DNA of 30,218 nucleotides, taken from assembly GCA_045589495.1 (NCBI GenBank), contig JAZNPF010000015.1, positions 1 to 30,218 on the forward strand. The letters run 5' to 3'. Below the pieces are notes generated by a model that was not told the DNA's origin, did no database searches, and saw nothing but the letters and a program-made list of their open reading frames with translations. This DNA is from SIG455 sp045589495. GTDB taxonomy: Bacteria > Bacillota > Clostridia > UMGS1810. How positions within the stretch are numbered: the stretch's first letter is position 1; each line of letters opens with the position of its first letter. Of the stretch, positions 13,069 through 21,418 are shown piece by piece. Position numbers and translations under genes: made by a program.

Positions 13069-14043
13069 TTATTTAATGCTGCTGATTTTCATTGAATTAT
13101 TATATTTGTCAGGGATTTTTATGTCAAATACTTCTGCAACAGTTGTATTTATAACCGGTGTGGTTTCTGTGATAGTTGCTACCGGAACAGTAGATGCATC
13201 TGCACCATTTAAAATCTCACCCGCAAGTTCACCGGTTTTTCTGCCAAGTTCAACATAATCTATACTTACAGATGCAAGGCATCCTTTTTCTACTTGTTCA
13301 ATTTCAGAACCATATACCGGTATACCGGCAGCATTTGCCTGTTCAACGAGAACAGAAAGGTTATTAACAACATTGTTATCTGTGAAATTATTGATGCAAT
13401 CTACTTTTGCACAAAGCGATGATGCCGCCTGAGGAATATCAGATGCTCCCTGAACACCCTGAGCAATAATTTCAATTCCTTTTTGACGGGCAACAAGTTT
13501 CAGCACTTCCAATTGTGAAATAGAATTTGCTTCGCTCGTTGTATATAAAACACCAATTTTCTTTACATTCTGTTGTAAAGATGTTATTAGTTCAACCTGT
13601 GCATTGAGATCTAAAATATCACTTGTTCCTGTACAATTAGTACCGGTATTTTTAAGGTCATCAACAAGTCCTGCTGCAACAGGATCGGAAACCGCACAAA
13701 ACACCACCGGAATATCAGTATTGATAGCAGCAGCATACGCAGAAAGTGCAGCAGGTGTTGCAATCGGGATAATAATATCGTATTTTTTTGCAACCATATT
13801 TTTAGCAATGGCATCACATGTTGCAGAATCAAAATTGCCGTTTTGTAAATCAATTGTAAGTTTGTCACCAAACATGTCTTTAAGAGCAGATTCTATTCCC
13901 TGATAGCAGTTATCAAGAGAAGAATGTGACCCAAACTGAATAACGCCAACAGTCATTTTTCCGTCATTACTTGCGTTTTCACAACCGGTTAAAGTTAACA
14001 CAACCAAAAACAATGTCATTGTCAATGCAATAATTTTTTTCAT
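13069..14043 (-). CDS. trpX: Substrate-binding lipoprotein of ABC transporter, tryptophan-type
   Basis: This 324-aa lipoprotein has a signal peptide of 20 residues with lipobox LTGC (Cys21), then a two-lobed binding protein of the ABC_sub_bind (PF04392) type: KMTVGVIQFGSHSSLDNCYQG, DIIIPIATPAALSA, PVVFCAVSDPVAAGLV, IGVLYTTSEANS. It captures the ligand outside the membrane. Members of this family are controlled by tryptophan T-boxes in Firmicutes, and the leader here has a UGG specifier, so tryptophan or a precursor is the likely ligand. GAGGT precedes the ATG at 14043. The ligand is inferred from regulation, not from binding residues. Confidence 0.87.
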   Translation of the reverse strand: MKKIIALTMTLFLVVLTLTGCENASNDGKMTVGVIQFGSHSSLDNCYQGIESALKDMFGDKLTIDLQNGNFDSATCDAIAKNMVAKKYDIIIPIATPAALSAYAAAINTDIPVVFCAVSDPVAAGLVDDLKNTGTNCTGTSDILDLNAQVELITSLQQNVKKIGVLYTTSEANSISQLEVLKLVARQKGIEIIAQGVQGASDIPQAASSLCAKVDCINNFTDNNVVNNLSVLVEQANAAGIPVYGSEIEQVEKGCLASVSIDYVELGRKTGELAGEILNGADASTVPVATITETTPVINTTVAEVFDIKIPDKYNNSMKISSIK

Positions 14044-14135
14044 TTTGATTACCTCGCTTTTAAATTTTTGAGTATAATCGGTTCAGTTTCAGGAACGCCA
14101 TGCTTAAAATTTTTATCGCGAATTAAACTTAAGCA

Positions 14136-14401
14136 AATAAAAACACTCCTATCCCATAAACCTATGGGACAAGAGTGTAATAATCTCCTGCGTTGCCACC
14201 CAAATTCACTTGAACAACAAGTGCACTCACCGACATACCATCATATGTCTGCCACTATAACGGTTGGCTTCCGTCGCCCCTAACCTTTCGGCTCAGTTTG
14301 CCCTCCCGAGTCCATTCGCTCAAGTTTACATTGCCGCAATCCCACCGCCTGCGGCTCTCTTAAATGCATTTACTTAAGTTACTACTCTCGATCAACGGTT
14401 T
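14136..14401 (-). promoter_or_regulatory. T-box riboswitch, tryptophan (UGG specifier)
   Basis: Read on the minus strand, this leader has a Stem I with an AGTA motif, and GCGAA followed by TGG (14314-14312) in the specifier-loop position. A stem II/IIA-B-like region follows, then the conserved T-box TTTGGGTGGCAACGCAGG (about 14204-14187). It ends with a strong terminator whose arms at 14178-14163 and 14158-14143 precede a T-run. Uncharged tRNA-Trp should bind and stabilise the antiterminator, turning on the transporter genes when tryptophan is short. Confidence 0.9.
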
Positions 14402-14407
14402 ATACTA

Positions 14408-14436
14408 TTTATAGCACACAAAAAGTAATTTGTCAA
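14408..14436 (-). promoter_or_regulatory. Promoter of the T-box transporter operon
   Basis: TTGACA (14436-14431) and TATAAA (14413-14408) on the minus strand are 17 bases apart, just in front of the T-box leader and just after the hydG stop. Confidence 0.8.
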
Positions 14437-14443
14437 TAGTTTT

Positions 14444-15892
14444 TTAAAACCTGAAATCGCGTCTATTTGAATTTTTTATATCCTCAATATTTTTCTTTGC
14501 AATTTCTTTAACTTTATCATTAGGAATTTTATCAAGTTCGCGCTCTATCATTTCATAACCAACTCGTTTTGTTTCTTCTGTAGCATAGTCTTGCAAAAAT
14601 TCCGTGAGTGTCATGAGAGCATTCGGATGACAGCAATTTTGTATCTGACCGTTTTTGCACAAAGTCATAAATCTGTCTCCTGTTCTTCCCTCTCTGTAAC
14701 ATGCAGTGCAGAACGACGGAATAAATCCCATTTCCATAAGCCAACGAACTACCTCATCCAATGTACGTTGGTCTGATACATCAAATTGCTCTGTATCATG
14801 AGGACGTTCTTCGCTGGTATAACCTCCAACAGACGTACGCGAGGCCCCGCTAATCTGAGATATACCAACAGACAATGCCTTTGCACGCACCTGTTCAGAC
14901 TCACGTGTTGAAATAATCATGCCTGTATACGGAACAGCCATACGTATGCAAGCAATAATTTTTGTGAAAATTTCATCAGAAATTCCGTTATCAAACGCAT
15001 CAGGATCAATATCGTCAGCACGTTTAAGTCTGGGGACGCTGATTGTATGAGGTCCAACACCGTGTACTGCCTCTAAGTGTTCAGCATGCATCAAAAGACC
15101 GGCAAACTCATATTTATAAAGTTCAAGACCAAACAGAACCCCAAGACCAACATCATCAATACCTCCCTCCATTGCACGATCCATGGCTTCTGTATGATAT
15201 GCATAGTTGTGTTTAGGACCAGTTGGATGAAGTATTTCATAACTTTCTTTATGGTATGTTTCCTGAAAAAGTATATATGTTCCTATACCTGCTTCTTTGA
15301 GTTTTCTGTAATTTTCAACAGTTGTTGCAGCAATATTTACATTAACTCTGCGGATATCTCCGTTTTTATGATGGACACTGTAAATTGTATCAATACACTC
15401 TAAAATATATTCAATAGGATTGTTAACCGGATCTTCACCTGCTTCAATCGCAAGACGCTTATGCCCCATATCCTGAAGTGCAATTACTTCAGCGCGTACT
15501 TCGTCCTGAGTAAGTTTCTTTCTGGGGATTGTTTTGTTTTTAAGATGATACGGACAGTACAGACACCCGTTCACACAGTAATTAGAAAGATAAAGCGGAG
15601 CAAACATAACAATTCTGTTACCATAAAATGCAAGTTTGATTTCTTCCGCTATTTCATACATCTTTTTGATTTTGTCGGGCATTTCGCAAGCAAGCAAGAC
15701 AGACGCTTCGCGGTGAGTAAGACCTTCACAGCGATATCCGGTATCAGTTTTTTGTGGTCTTGCTTTTTCTAAAATTGCATCAATAAGTTCTTCGTTATTC
15801 TTATTTTTCTCGGCATAAGCCAAAGTTTCCAGTATTTCTTCGTGCGAAATAAATTCTTCGGCTTTCAAAGATTTTGGATTGTAATTAGACAT
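14444..15892 (-). CDS. hydG: [FeFe]-hydrogenase H-cluster radical SAM maturase HydG
   Basis: This 482-aa protein is a radical SAM enzyme that splits tyrosine into p-cresol, CO and cyanide and delivers Fe(CO)(CN) units for the H-cluster of [FeFe] hydrogenase. The radical SAM motif is Cys106-x3-Cys110-x2-Cys113 (CVNGCLYC). The HydG-specific C-terminal cluster motif Cys395-x2-Cys398-x22-Cys421 is also present, which separates it from the tyrosine lyase ThiH. AAGGAG precedes the ATG. It lies downstream of a TM1266-type gene, a usual neighbour of hydrogenase maturation genes. hydE, hydF and hydrogenase genes are not in the window. It implies an anaerobe that handles H2. Confidence 0.96.
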   Translation of the reverse strand: MSNYNPKSLKAEEFISHEEILETLAYAEKNKNNEELIDAILEKARPQKTDTGYRCEGLTHREASVLLACEMPDKIKKMYEIAEEIKLAFYGNRIVMFAPLYLSNYCVNGCLYCPYHLKNKTIPRKKLTQDEVRAEVIALQDMGHKRLAIEAGEDPVNNPIEYILECIDTIYSVHHKNGDIRRVNVNIAATTVENYRKLKEAGIGTYILFQETYHKESYEILHPTGPKHNYAYHTEAMDRAMEGGIDDVGLGVLFGLELYKYEFAGLLMHAEHLEAVHGVGPHTISVPRLKRADDIDPDAFDNGISDEIFTKIIACIRMAVPYTGMIISTRESEQVRAKALSVGISQISGASRTSVGGYTSEERPHDTEQFDVSDQRTLDEVVRWLMEMGFIPSFCTACYREGRTGDRFMTLCKNGQIQNCCHPNALMTLTEFLQDYATEETKRVGYEMIERELDKIPNDKVKEIAKKNIEDIKNSNRRDFRF

Positions 15893-15944
15893 AATAAAAC
15901 TCCTTTCTTATAAGTCAGATATTTATATCTTCCTTTTCAGACAA

Positions 15945-15972
15945 AATAAAAACGTACCCCAAAAAGATACGT
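15945..15972 (-). terminator. Weak hairpin with T-run between TM1266 gene and hydG
   Basis: On the minus strand ACGTATC and GGTACGT pair (one G-T) around a 7-base loop and are followed by TTTTATTTT. It may partly terminate or process the transcript between the two genes. Confidence 0.45.
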
Positions 15973-16038
15973 ATAAAACAAAATGGAATCGCATCTTTCA
16001 CTTCAACAAACAGTTTTGGTGTCAGGGGATTTTGTATA

Positions 16039-16284
16039 TTAAATTTTAGAGTATGCTGCCTTTGCCGTGATTCCGTCAAGTTTGCCAAGTGCTCCCGTAA
16101 GAGCATTTATAATGTCCTGTGGGGCATCAATTGCAACACTGATCAAGTTTATATTTTTAGCTTTATATGGTATTCCCATACGACCTAAAATATATTGTCC
16201 ATATTCGTGAAGCAAAGCATTCAATTTATCAATACATCCGTTTGCTTCAACAACAATACTTATAACCGCAACACGTGTTTCCAA
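16039..16284 (-). CDS. TM1266-family small protein, hydrogenase-associated putative regulator
   Basis: This 81-aa ferredoxin-like-fold (ACT/NikR-C-like) protein starts (M)ETRVAVISIVVEANGCIDK and contains HEYGQYILGRMGIPY and INLISVAIDAPQDIINALTGALGKLDG. It matches the TM1266 family, found beside the hydE/hydF/hydG genes and labelled a putative iron-only hydrogenase system regulator. The TTG at 16284 is taken as start because GAGG lies eight bases upstream and the promoter at 16306-16334 lies just before. The longer in-frame ATG at 16347 would start upstream of that promoter. Its true ligand or mechanism is not known. Confidence 0.85.
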   Translation of the reverse strand: METRVAVISIVVEANGCIDKLNALLHEYGQYILGRMGIPYKAKNINLISVAIDAPQDIINALTGALGKLDGITAKAAYSKI

Positions 16285-16305
16285 CCACAACACCTCTTTT
16301 ATATT

Positions 16306-16334
16306 ATAATACCACACAATAAGTTTTTGTTCAA
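16306..16334 (-). promoter_or_regulatory. Promoter of the TM1266-hydG unit
   Basis: TTGAAC (16334-16329) and TATTAT (16311-16306) on the minus strand are 17 bases apart. The promoter lies across the 3' side of the mntP gene end and sets the TTG start of the next gene. Confidence 0.7.
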
Positions 16335-16343
16335 TACCAAATA

Positions 16344-16931
16344 TCAAATAACACCAAAATGTTCAAGCAGAATTTTAACTCCGATTGCAATTAAAATGAT
16401 ACCACCGGTGATTTCTGCTTTAGTCTTATATCTTGTACCAAAAACATTTCCTACTTTCACACCGCCACAAGAGATCAAAAAAGTGGTAATACCGATTATT
16501 AAAACACTAATCAGCGTGTTAGAAAAAATACTGGCATTTAAAATTTTTACAGGAACACAAGCAAAAGTTATTCCAACAGCCAAGGCGTCTATGCTGGTTG
16601 CAACTGCCATTAAAAACATTGTTTTTACATCAAGCGCCGCATTTTCATCATTATCTTCATCTGCGAGTGCCTCTCTTATCATATTTCCACCTATAAGAAC
16701 AAGCAGTGTAAAAGCAACCCATGGTGAAATGGCCTCAATATAATGTTTAAAATTTGCGCCCAACAAATAGCCTATCAAAGGCATTAAAGCCTGAAACCCA
16801 CCAAACCATAATCCGCATATACAAGCATTTTTAAAATCGACTTTTTTCATTGCAAGACCTTTGCACACTGAAACTGCAAATGCATCCATTGATAATCCTA
16901 TTGCAAGAAAAATAAGTTCAAAAAAACCCAT
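16344..16931 (-). CDS. mntP: Manganese efflux pump MntP
   Basis: This 195-aa protein has six transmembrane segments arranged as two related halves, each with a conserved acidic residue: LSMDAFAVS (Asp16) near the start and TSIDALAVG near residue 114. The loop between them is acidic (ADEDNDENAALD). Length and motifs match MntP (formerly YebN/DUF204), which exports Mn2+ to prevent toxicity. AGAGGAG precedes the ATG. There is only about 60 bases between the preceding gene end and this start, too short for the yybP-ykoY manganese riboswitch that controls it in some species; a plain promoter is present instead. Confidence 0.94.
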   Translation of the reverse strand: MGFFELIFLAIGLSMDAFAVSVCKGLAMKKVDFKNACICGLWFGGFQALMPLIGYLLGANFKHYIEAISPWVAFTLLVLIGGNMIREALADEDNDENAALDVKTMFLMAVATSIDALAVGITFACVPVKILNASIFSNTLISVLIIGITTFLISCGGVKVGNVFGTRYKTKAEITGGIILIAIGVKILLEHFGVI

Positions 16932-16967
16932 ATTTACTCCTCTATATTCAAGTTTTAGTCAATATAA

Positions 16968-16996
16968 TATATAAAATAATAAAAAAATTATGTCAA
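16968..16996 (-). promoter_or_regulatory. Promoter of mntP
   Basis: TTGACA (16996-16991), 17 bases, TATATA (16973-16968) on the minus strand. The -35 box overlaps the last codons of the phosphatase gene. Confidence 0.6.
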
Positions 16997-17448
16997 TTTG
17001 AATTTAATATATTTGCGATCAACGATTTACAACCAATAAGAACATCATTATAGGTGTCGTCAAAATTACCTGTATACCACGGATCAGAAATGTCTGCATC
17101 TGATCCTGCAAATGATAAAAGTTTTCTTACTTTGCTATCAGGATCACCGCCTGTTATACGCAAAATGTTGCGTACATTCATATCATCCATCGCAATTATA
17201 TAGTCATATATATGATAATCTTCTCTAGTCATCTGTACGGCATATTTTCCATTAACAGAAATTCCAAATTGTGAAAGTTTATTGCGTGTCCCATAATGAA
17301 CAGGATTTCCGATTTCTTCCGTGCTTGTAGCAGCAGAAGCAATAAAAACTTCTTTCATCCCTGCCTTTTCAACCAGATCTTTCATAACAAACTCAGCCAT
17401 TGGCGAGCGACAAATATTACCATGGCATACAAACAGTATTTTAATCAA
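16993..17448 (-). CDS. Low-molecular-weight protein tyrosine phosphatase
   Basis: This 151-aa protein has the active-site loop CHGNICRS (Cys8 to Arg14, CX5R) at the very N-terminus. The general-acid Asp lies in DISDPWYTG, about 30 residues from the end. It should dephosphorylate phosphotyrosine on proteins by a cysteinyl-phosphate intermediate. The start is TTG at 17448, with AAGGAG about eight bases before. It lies between the prenyl synthase gene and mntP with no kinase gene nearby, so its substrate is unknown. Confidence 0.93.
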   Translation of the reverse strand: MIKILFVCHGNICRSPMAEFVMKDLVEKAGMKEVFIASAATSTEEIGNPVHYGTRNKLSQFGISVNGKYAVQMTREDYHIYDYIIAMDDMNVRNILRITGGDPDSKVRKLLSFAGSDADISDPWYTGNFDDTYNDVLIGCKSLIANILNSN

Positions 17449-17570
17449 ATTCTTTCTCCTTAATCTATATTATCATAAGCACACCGCTTATTATCATACT
17501 CTTAATGTAAGAATATTTCGGCTCGTAAAACATTATTTTTCCCGTACAATGAGCGATTTGATGAGTTCAA

Positions 17571-18416
17571 CTAAAAATGGATTATTTTTGAAAATGAATC
17601 AAGGGTATCAAGAGCACGTGATGAAAGGAATTCAACATCGTTTATCGACTGTTCAAGTCCTTTTAAGGAAACATAAGTTGATTTAGCGTTTTTATCATCA
17701 CTTCCGGCAGGTTTTCCAAGTGTTTCTGTTGTGCTTGTTACATCTAATATGTCATCACGTATCTGGAACGCATATCCTACATCAGAAGCAATCTGTTCAA
17801 TTTTTGTAAGTTCATCATCATCTGCCCCCGCAAGAACTGCACCAATCAGCATTGCACTTTCAATAAGTGCTCCGCATTTCAATTTGTGTATAAATTCAAC
17901 GGTGTCTATTCCTACGGATTTTCCTTCTGATTCAATATCTGCAACCTGACCACCAATCATTCCGTATACCCCTGATTTAGTTGAAAGTATTTTAAAAGCC
18001 TTTGCAACTTTTTCACTTAACTCAATTTCAAAAGCACCGGAAACAACTTCAAAAGCATAATTCAAAAGTGCATCACCTGCAAGTATCCCCATCGTTTCAC
18101 CATAAACTGCATGGGTTGTTTTTTTACCACGTCTGTACTCGTCATTATCCATTGCGGGAAGGTCATCATGTACAAGTGAATATGTATGAATGAACTCAAG
18201 CGCAGCCATAAAAGGTTCAACTATTTTTCCTCTTCCCCCAAACAATCGGTATGTTTCAAGCATCAACATAGGACGTAAACGTTTTCCGCCGGCAAGTACA
18301 CTATAATTCATCGCTTCCAAAACGGTTTTTTGATGCCCCTTTTCCTTTGGAAGATATCCAATCAGTATTTTATCTATTTCGTTTGTTTTAGCCTGCATTT
18401 CTTCTTTGAAATTCAT
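17571..18416 (-). CDS. ispA: Polyprenyl (farnesyl/geranyl) diphosphate synthase, 3' frameshift
   Basis: This 281-aa protein condenses isopentenyl diphosphate with allylic diphosphates. It has the first Asp-rich motif DDLPAMDND (84-92), the second DDILD (221-225), and GGKRLRP near 43-49. The family is usually 290-300 aa. The reading frame ends early after FSKIIHF. In the next frame the following DNA encodes a fitting C-terminus, NNPFLVELIKSLIVREK, stopping at 17533. One extra A in the AAAAA run around 17588 would join them and give about 295 residues. AGAAGG precedes the ATG at 18416. The core motifs are intact, so activity may remain. Confidence 0.9.
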   Translation of the reverse strand: MNFKEEMQAKTNEIDKILIGYLPKEKGHQKTVLEAMNYSVLAGGKRLRPMLMLETYRLFGGRGKIVEPFMAALEFIHTYSLVHDDLPAMDNDEYRRGKKTTHAVYGETMGILAGDALLNYAFEVVSGAFEIELSEKVAKAFKILSTKSGVYGMIGGQVADIESEGKSVGIDTVEFIHKLKCGALIESAMLIGAVLAGADDDELTKIEQIASDVGYAFQIRDDILDVTSTTETLGKPAGSDDKNAKSTYVSLKGLEQSINDVEFLSSRALDTLDSFSKIIHF

Positions 18417-18500
18417 ACAAATATCCCTTCTGTCAATAATGATTATAACAACAATAATATATCACGAAAAGATTACTCTGTAAAGTTATAATTTTAAATA

Positions 18501-18529
18501 TTGTAAAAACTCTATGAATATATTATAAT
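18501..18529 (+). promoter_or_regulatory. Promoter of the flavin reductase-like gene
   Basis: TTGTAA (18501-18506) and TATAAT (18524-18529) are 17 bases apart, about 30 bases before the TTG start. Confidence 0.65.
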
Positions 18530-18559
18530 AAAATAAATAAACTCGAAAGGAAGATTGAT

Positions 18560-19057
18560 TTGAGAGAAATTTCACCAAAAGATATTGAAAGAAATCCATT
18601 TGTCATGATTGGCGATGACTGGATGTTGATCACTGCCGAAAAAGACGGAAAACCGAACACAATGACTGCTTCATGGGGCGGTGTAGGTGTGTTCTGTGGA
18701 AAGGATGTTACTTTTACGTTTATAAGACCTCAAAGATATACAAAAGAATTTATAGATTCATCCGAAACTTTTTCAATTTCTGTCTTGCCGGAAAATTACA
18801 GGCAGCAACTGGCATATCTTGGAAAAGTCTCAGGACGTAATGAAGATAAGATAAAAAAAGCAGGTTTAACAGTTGAATACTATGAAAATACTCCCTATTT
18901 TGCAGAAGCGGATAAAGTGATCATCTGTAAAAAAATGTGCGCAAGCGATTTGAATTATGACAGTTTTATTCAGACAGAAATGTGCGATAAATGGTTTGCA
19001 TCAAATGATTATCATACCATTTATATATCAGAGATATTGAAAGTACTTATAAAATAG
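18560..19057 (+). CDS. Flavin reductase-like FMN-binding protein
   Basis: This 165-aa protein is a single FMN-binding split-barrel domain of the flavin reductase type. Motifs include MLITAEKDGKPNTMTASWGG (about 23-42), the usual flavin phosphate-binding stretch, then VTFTFIRPQRYTKEF and FSISVLPENYR. It probably binds FMN and moves electrons to or from it; the partner is not evident. It has many cysteines late in the chain (KKMCASD, TEMCDKW), perhaps from an anaerobic background. The start is TTG at 18560, supported by GAAAGGAAG. It forms a single-gene unit between its promoter and a long terminator hairpin that contains its stop codon. Confidence 0.85.
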   Translation: MREISPKDIERNPFVMIGDDWMLITAEKDGKPNTMTASWGGVGVFCGKDVTFTFIRPQRYTKEFIDSSETFSISVLPENYRQQLAYLGKVSGRNEDKIKKAGLTVEYYENTPYFAEADKVIICKKMCASDLNYDSFIQTEMCDKWFASNDYHTIYISEILKVLIK

Positions 19058-19100
19058 TTAAATTAAGCCCCTTTATCATAAAAGGGGCTTAATTTAACTA
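19055..19100. terminator. 20-bp perfect inverted repeat, terminator
   Basis: Arms 19055-19074 and 19081-19100 are perfectly complementary around ATCATA, with a GCCCC/GGGGC core. The left arm contains the TAG stop of the flavin reductase gene. AT-rich ends supply U-rich 3' sides on both strands. Confidence 0.8.
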
Positions 19101-19121
19101 AAATATGTTTGGTTTTCTTAC

Positions 19122-19158
19122 CAACGTATTTGACAATACGTTGATTTAATAGTATATT
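19122..19158 (+). promoter_or_regulatory. Promoter with overlapping palindromic operator
   Basis: TTGACA (19130-19135), 17 bases, TATATT (19153-19158). A 22-bp perfect inverted repeat, CAACGTATT-TGAC-AATACGTTG (19122-19143), straddles the -35 box. It is a strong candidate for a repressor site controlling the four genes that follow; no regulator gene is next to it. Confidence 0.7.
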
Positions 19159-19188
19159 AAATATATAATTCATTTTAGAGGTTATAAT

Positions 19189-20199
19189 ATGTCTGAAAAA
19201 AACTATAAGTATATTGATTTTATACGTGCATTTTCAATTTTTCTGGTAATTCTACTTCATTGTATATGTGATTACTATGCAAATACCGAAAACGTCGGAA
19301 AAGCATTGTGGTTTATCTTATCTTATGTTAACGAACTCTCAAGAATAGGCGTTCCGCTATTTTTTATGATAAGCGGATATTTGATTTTAAGTAAAGATAT
19401 AACTGACATTAAAGAATTTTACAAAAAAAGGTTTTTAAAAATAGGAATACCATTTATATTGTATGATATATTATACTACATATATATGAACTTATCTTCG
19501 GAAAACAGTATAACCATATCCGGTTTTTTCAAAGATTTGGTAAATTGCGGTAGTGCATATCATCTCTGGTTTGTATACTCCATTCTTATTTTGTATTTAA
19601 TAATGCCGTTTTTACAGATAATAGTCAAAAACTGTGATATGAAAAAACTGATATTATTATTTGTGATTTCGATTTTTCAAACTAGTATACGCCCGTTAAT
19701 AAATTCACTTTTGAATGGTAGTTTTTATGTTTTTATTTCAGATGACGGCTTCAACGGATATATAGGATACGTTTTACTTGGCTATATCCTTGGTACTTAC
19801 CAATTTAAAAATTACACCAAAAATGTTATATATGTACTTTCACTCTTAACTTTCATTATAACACCTGTCATCTCTGTAAACAGTGTTATTAAAACGGGGG
19901 AGTATTTATTTATAAGCGGCTATTCTTTGAACCACTATGTTGAGGCTGCAGGCATTTTTTTATGGTGCAGATTACATATAAAAAACACTGGAAAAACTAT
20001 CAGTAAAATTTCTCAACTGTCATTCAGTGCATATTTGATTCATGTTCTATTTTTAGAAATAATGAAACCTCTTCCTATTGATCTCTCACCATCAGCAGTA
20101 ATGCTGATGTGGTTTATAATTGTTTCAGTTTTAAGTTTTACCTGGAGCAATGCAGAACATACACTTAAATCAATCATAAAAACAAAAATTAAAAGGTGA
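19189..20199 (+). CDS. Membrane acyltransferase (Acyltransferase_3 family)
   Basis: This 336-aa protein has about ten transmembrane segments. The family hallmarks are YIDFIRAFSIFLVILLHC near the N-terminus (His in TM1), SRIGVPLFFMISGYLIL (about 50-66), YKKRFLKIGIPF, and LHLWF-like YHLWFVYSIL. Such enzymes O-acetylate or succinylate surface glycans or lipids using cytoplasmic acyl-CoA. AGAGG precedes the ATG. It is the first gene of a four-gene unit under a palindrome-bearing promoter. The next gene starts four bases after its stop, and its ribosome site lies on that stop. Confidence 0.88.
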   Translation: MSEKNYKYIDFIRAFSIFLVILLHCICDYYANTENVGKALWFILSYVNELSRIGVPLFFMISGYLILSKDITDIKEFYKKRFLKIGIPFILYDILYYIYMNLSSENSITISGFFKDLVNCGSAYHLWFVYSILILYLIMPFLQIIVKNCDMKKLILLFVISIFQTSIRPLINSLLNGSFYVFISDDGFNGYIGYVLLGYILGTYQFKNYTKNVIYVLSLLTFIITPVISVNSVIKTGEYLFISGYSLNHYVEAAGIFLWCRLHIKNTGKTISKISQLSFSAYLIHVLFLEIMKPLPIDLSPSAVMLMWFIIVSVLSFTWSNAEHTLKSIIKTKIKR

Positions 20200-20203
20200 T
20201 ATC

Positions 20204-20488
20204 ATGAATTACAAAAAAGTTATTGCTTTCAGTAACACTTGTGTGCTCTTTGAACTTAATAACGGCTTTTTTGCATTAGTTGCAGTAGACGACGAAGAGG
20301 CAAAACATTTAGTTACAATATCAAAGTATGCAGAATCACATTTGAAACTGGCTGTTTTTGAAAAAGGTGAAAATATTTCTGAAAAAGTTCTAAAAAAAGC
20401 CGCTGATACACTTAAGTTGGGAGAACATATTTTTATATGCAAAGAACTTCCCGATGAATTAAAACATTTTTTACAGGAAGGTTATTAA
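20204..20488 (+). CDS. 94-aa protein, unknown, in acyltransferase-lipase unit
   Basis: This small soluble protein starts MNYKKVIAFSNTCVLFELNN. It has an alternating beta pattern in its first half (VLFELNNGFFALVAVDDEE) and helices in the second (ISEKVLKKAADTLKLGE). I recognise no family. AAAGGTGA lies on the end of the acyltransferase gene, and the lipase ATG follows its stop directly, so it is clearly translated in series. The tight coupling suggests a role with one or both neighbours, but none can be assigned. Confidence 0.7.
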   Translation: MNYKKVIAFSNTCVLFELNNGFFALVAVDDEEAKHLVTISKYAESHLKLAVFEKGENISEKVLKKAADTLKLGEHIFICKELPDELKHFLQEGY

Positions 20489-21400
20489 ATGAAACATAAA
20501 ACATTTTCAAGAATTAACGATTTACCCAGCGGAAATGCAACTGACCTCATAACTGACGGATGCATTGTAATGGAAGGCGGCGCTTTCCGAGGCATTTATG
20601 TTGCAGCGGCACTCGATGCTCTTATGGAAAACAATATCAATTTAGAATGTGCTATCGGTGTATCTGCCGGTGCATTAAATGGTATGAATTATATATCCGG
20701 TCAAATCGGTCGTGCAGGAAAAATCACTTTAAACCACAGATTTGACAAGAAATATGTAGGAAGTCGTGTCCTTTTCAAAAAGAAAAGCATTTTCGGGTAC
20801 GATTACGCATTTAATGATTTAATGAAAAAATATCCATTCAACCATAAACGTTTTGAAAGCAAAAAACAACGTTTTGTAGTGGTCGCCACGAACTTAATAA
20901 CCGCAAAAGCAGAGTATTTTGAAAATGGTGATTGCGACATTTATAAAGTGCTTGAGGCATCATCTTCTCTCCCCTACATTTCGAAACCCGTTATGATTAA
21001 CAACGTTCCTTACCTTGACGGAGGATGTGCAGACAAAATTCCGTATCAATGGGCAATCGATAACGGATATAAAAAAATTATCGTTGTAAAAACACAACAC
21101 GACGGATACAGAAAAAAGGAGACATCTGAACGTTCAAAAAAACTTGCCAAAAAGGTATTTCGCAAATTTCCTGATTTTGCTTCATTATTATCAATCAATA
21201 ACGAAATGTATAATAATCAGTTAGACACTCTGGAGCATCTTCGCAACGAAGGAAAGGTGTTTGTTATAAGCCCATCGAAGCCCGTTGATGTAAGCAGATT
21301 TGAAGATAATATCGAAAAACTTGGCAAACTTTATTATATGGGATATAATGACACGTTAAAACTAATACCTGATATAAAAAAATATCTCGGTATAAATTAA
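20489..21400 (+). CDS. Patatin-like phospholipase
   Basis: This 303-aa protein is of the bacterial patatin type (RssA/YlqE-like). The oxyanion-hole sequence is EGGAFRGIY (about 29-37), the nucleophile elbow is GVSAG (Ser59) and the catalytic Asp is in LDGGCADKIPY (Asp177), forming the Ser-Asp dyad. It should hydrolyse acyl esters of phospholipids or similar. There is no signal peptide, so it acts in the cytoplasm or at the inner membrane face. AGGAAGG precedes the ATG. It lies between the 94-aa gene and the MATE transporter gene; the set suggests membrane lipid or surface modification. Confidence 0.92.
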   Translation: MKHKTFSRINDLPSGNATDLITDGCIVMEGGAFRGIYVAAALDALMENNINLECAIGVSAGALNGMNYISGQIGRAGKITLNHRFDKKYVGSRVLFKKKSIFGYDYAFNDLMKKYPFNHKRFESKKQRFVVVATNLITAKAEYFENGDCDIYKVLEASSSLPYISKPVMINNVPYLDGGCADKIPYQWAIDNGYKKIIVVKTQHDGYRKKETSERSKKLAKKVFRKFPDFASLLSINNEMYNNQLDTLEHLRNEGKVFVISPSKPVDVSRFEDNIEKLGKLYYMGYNDTLKLIPDIKKYLGIN

Positions 21401-21418
21401 CAGAAAGAGGTTGTGTAA

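Noticed and set aside
14068..14283. Plus-strand frame of 71 codons
   Set aside because: It is antisense to the T-box leader and is explained by the structured RNA.
16195..16743. Plus-strand frame of 182 codons
   Set aside because: It is an antisense shadow of mntP and the TM1266-type gene, with no ribosome site.
16932..16992. Manganese riboswitch (yybP-ykoY) ahead of mntP
   Set aside because: The space is only about 60 bases, AT-rich and without the needed helices; a simple promoter is seen instead.
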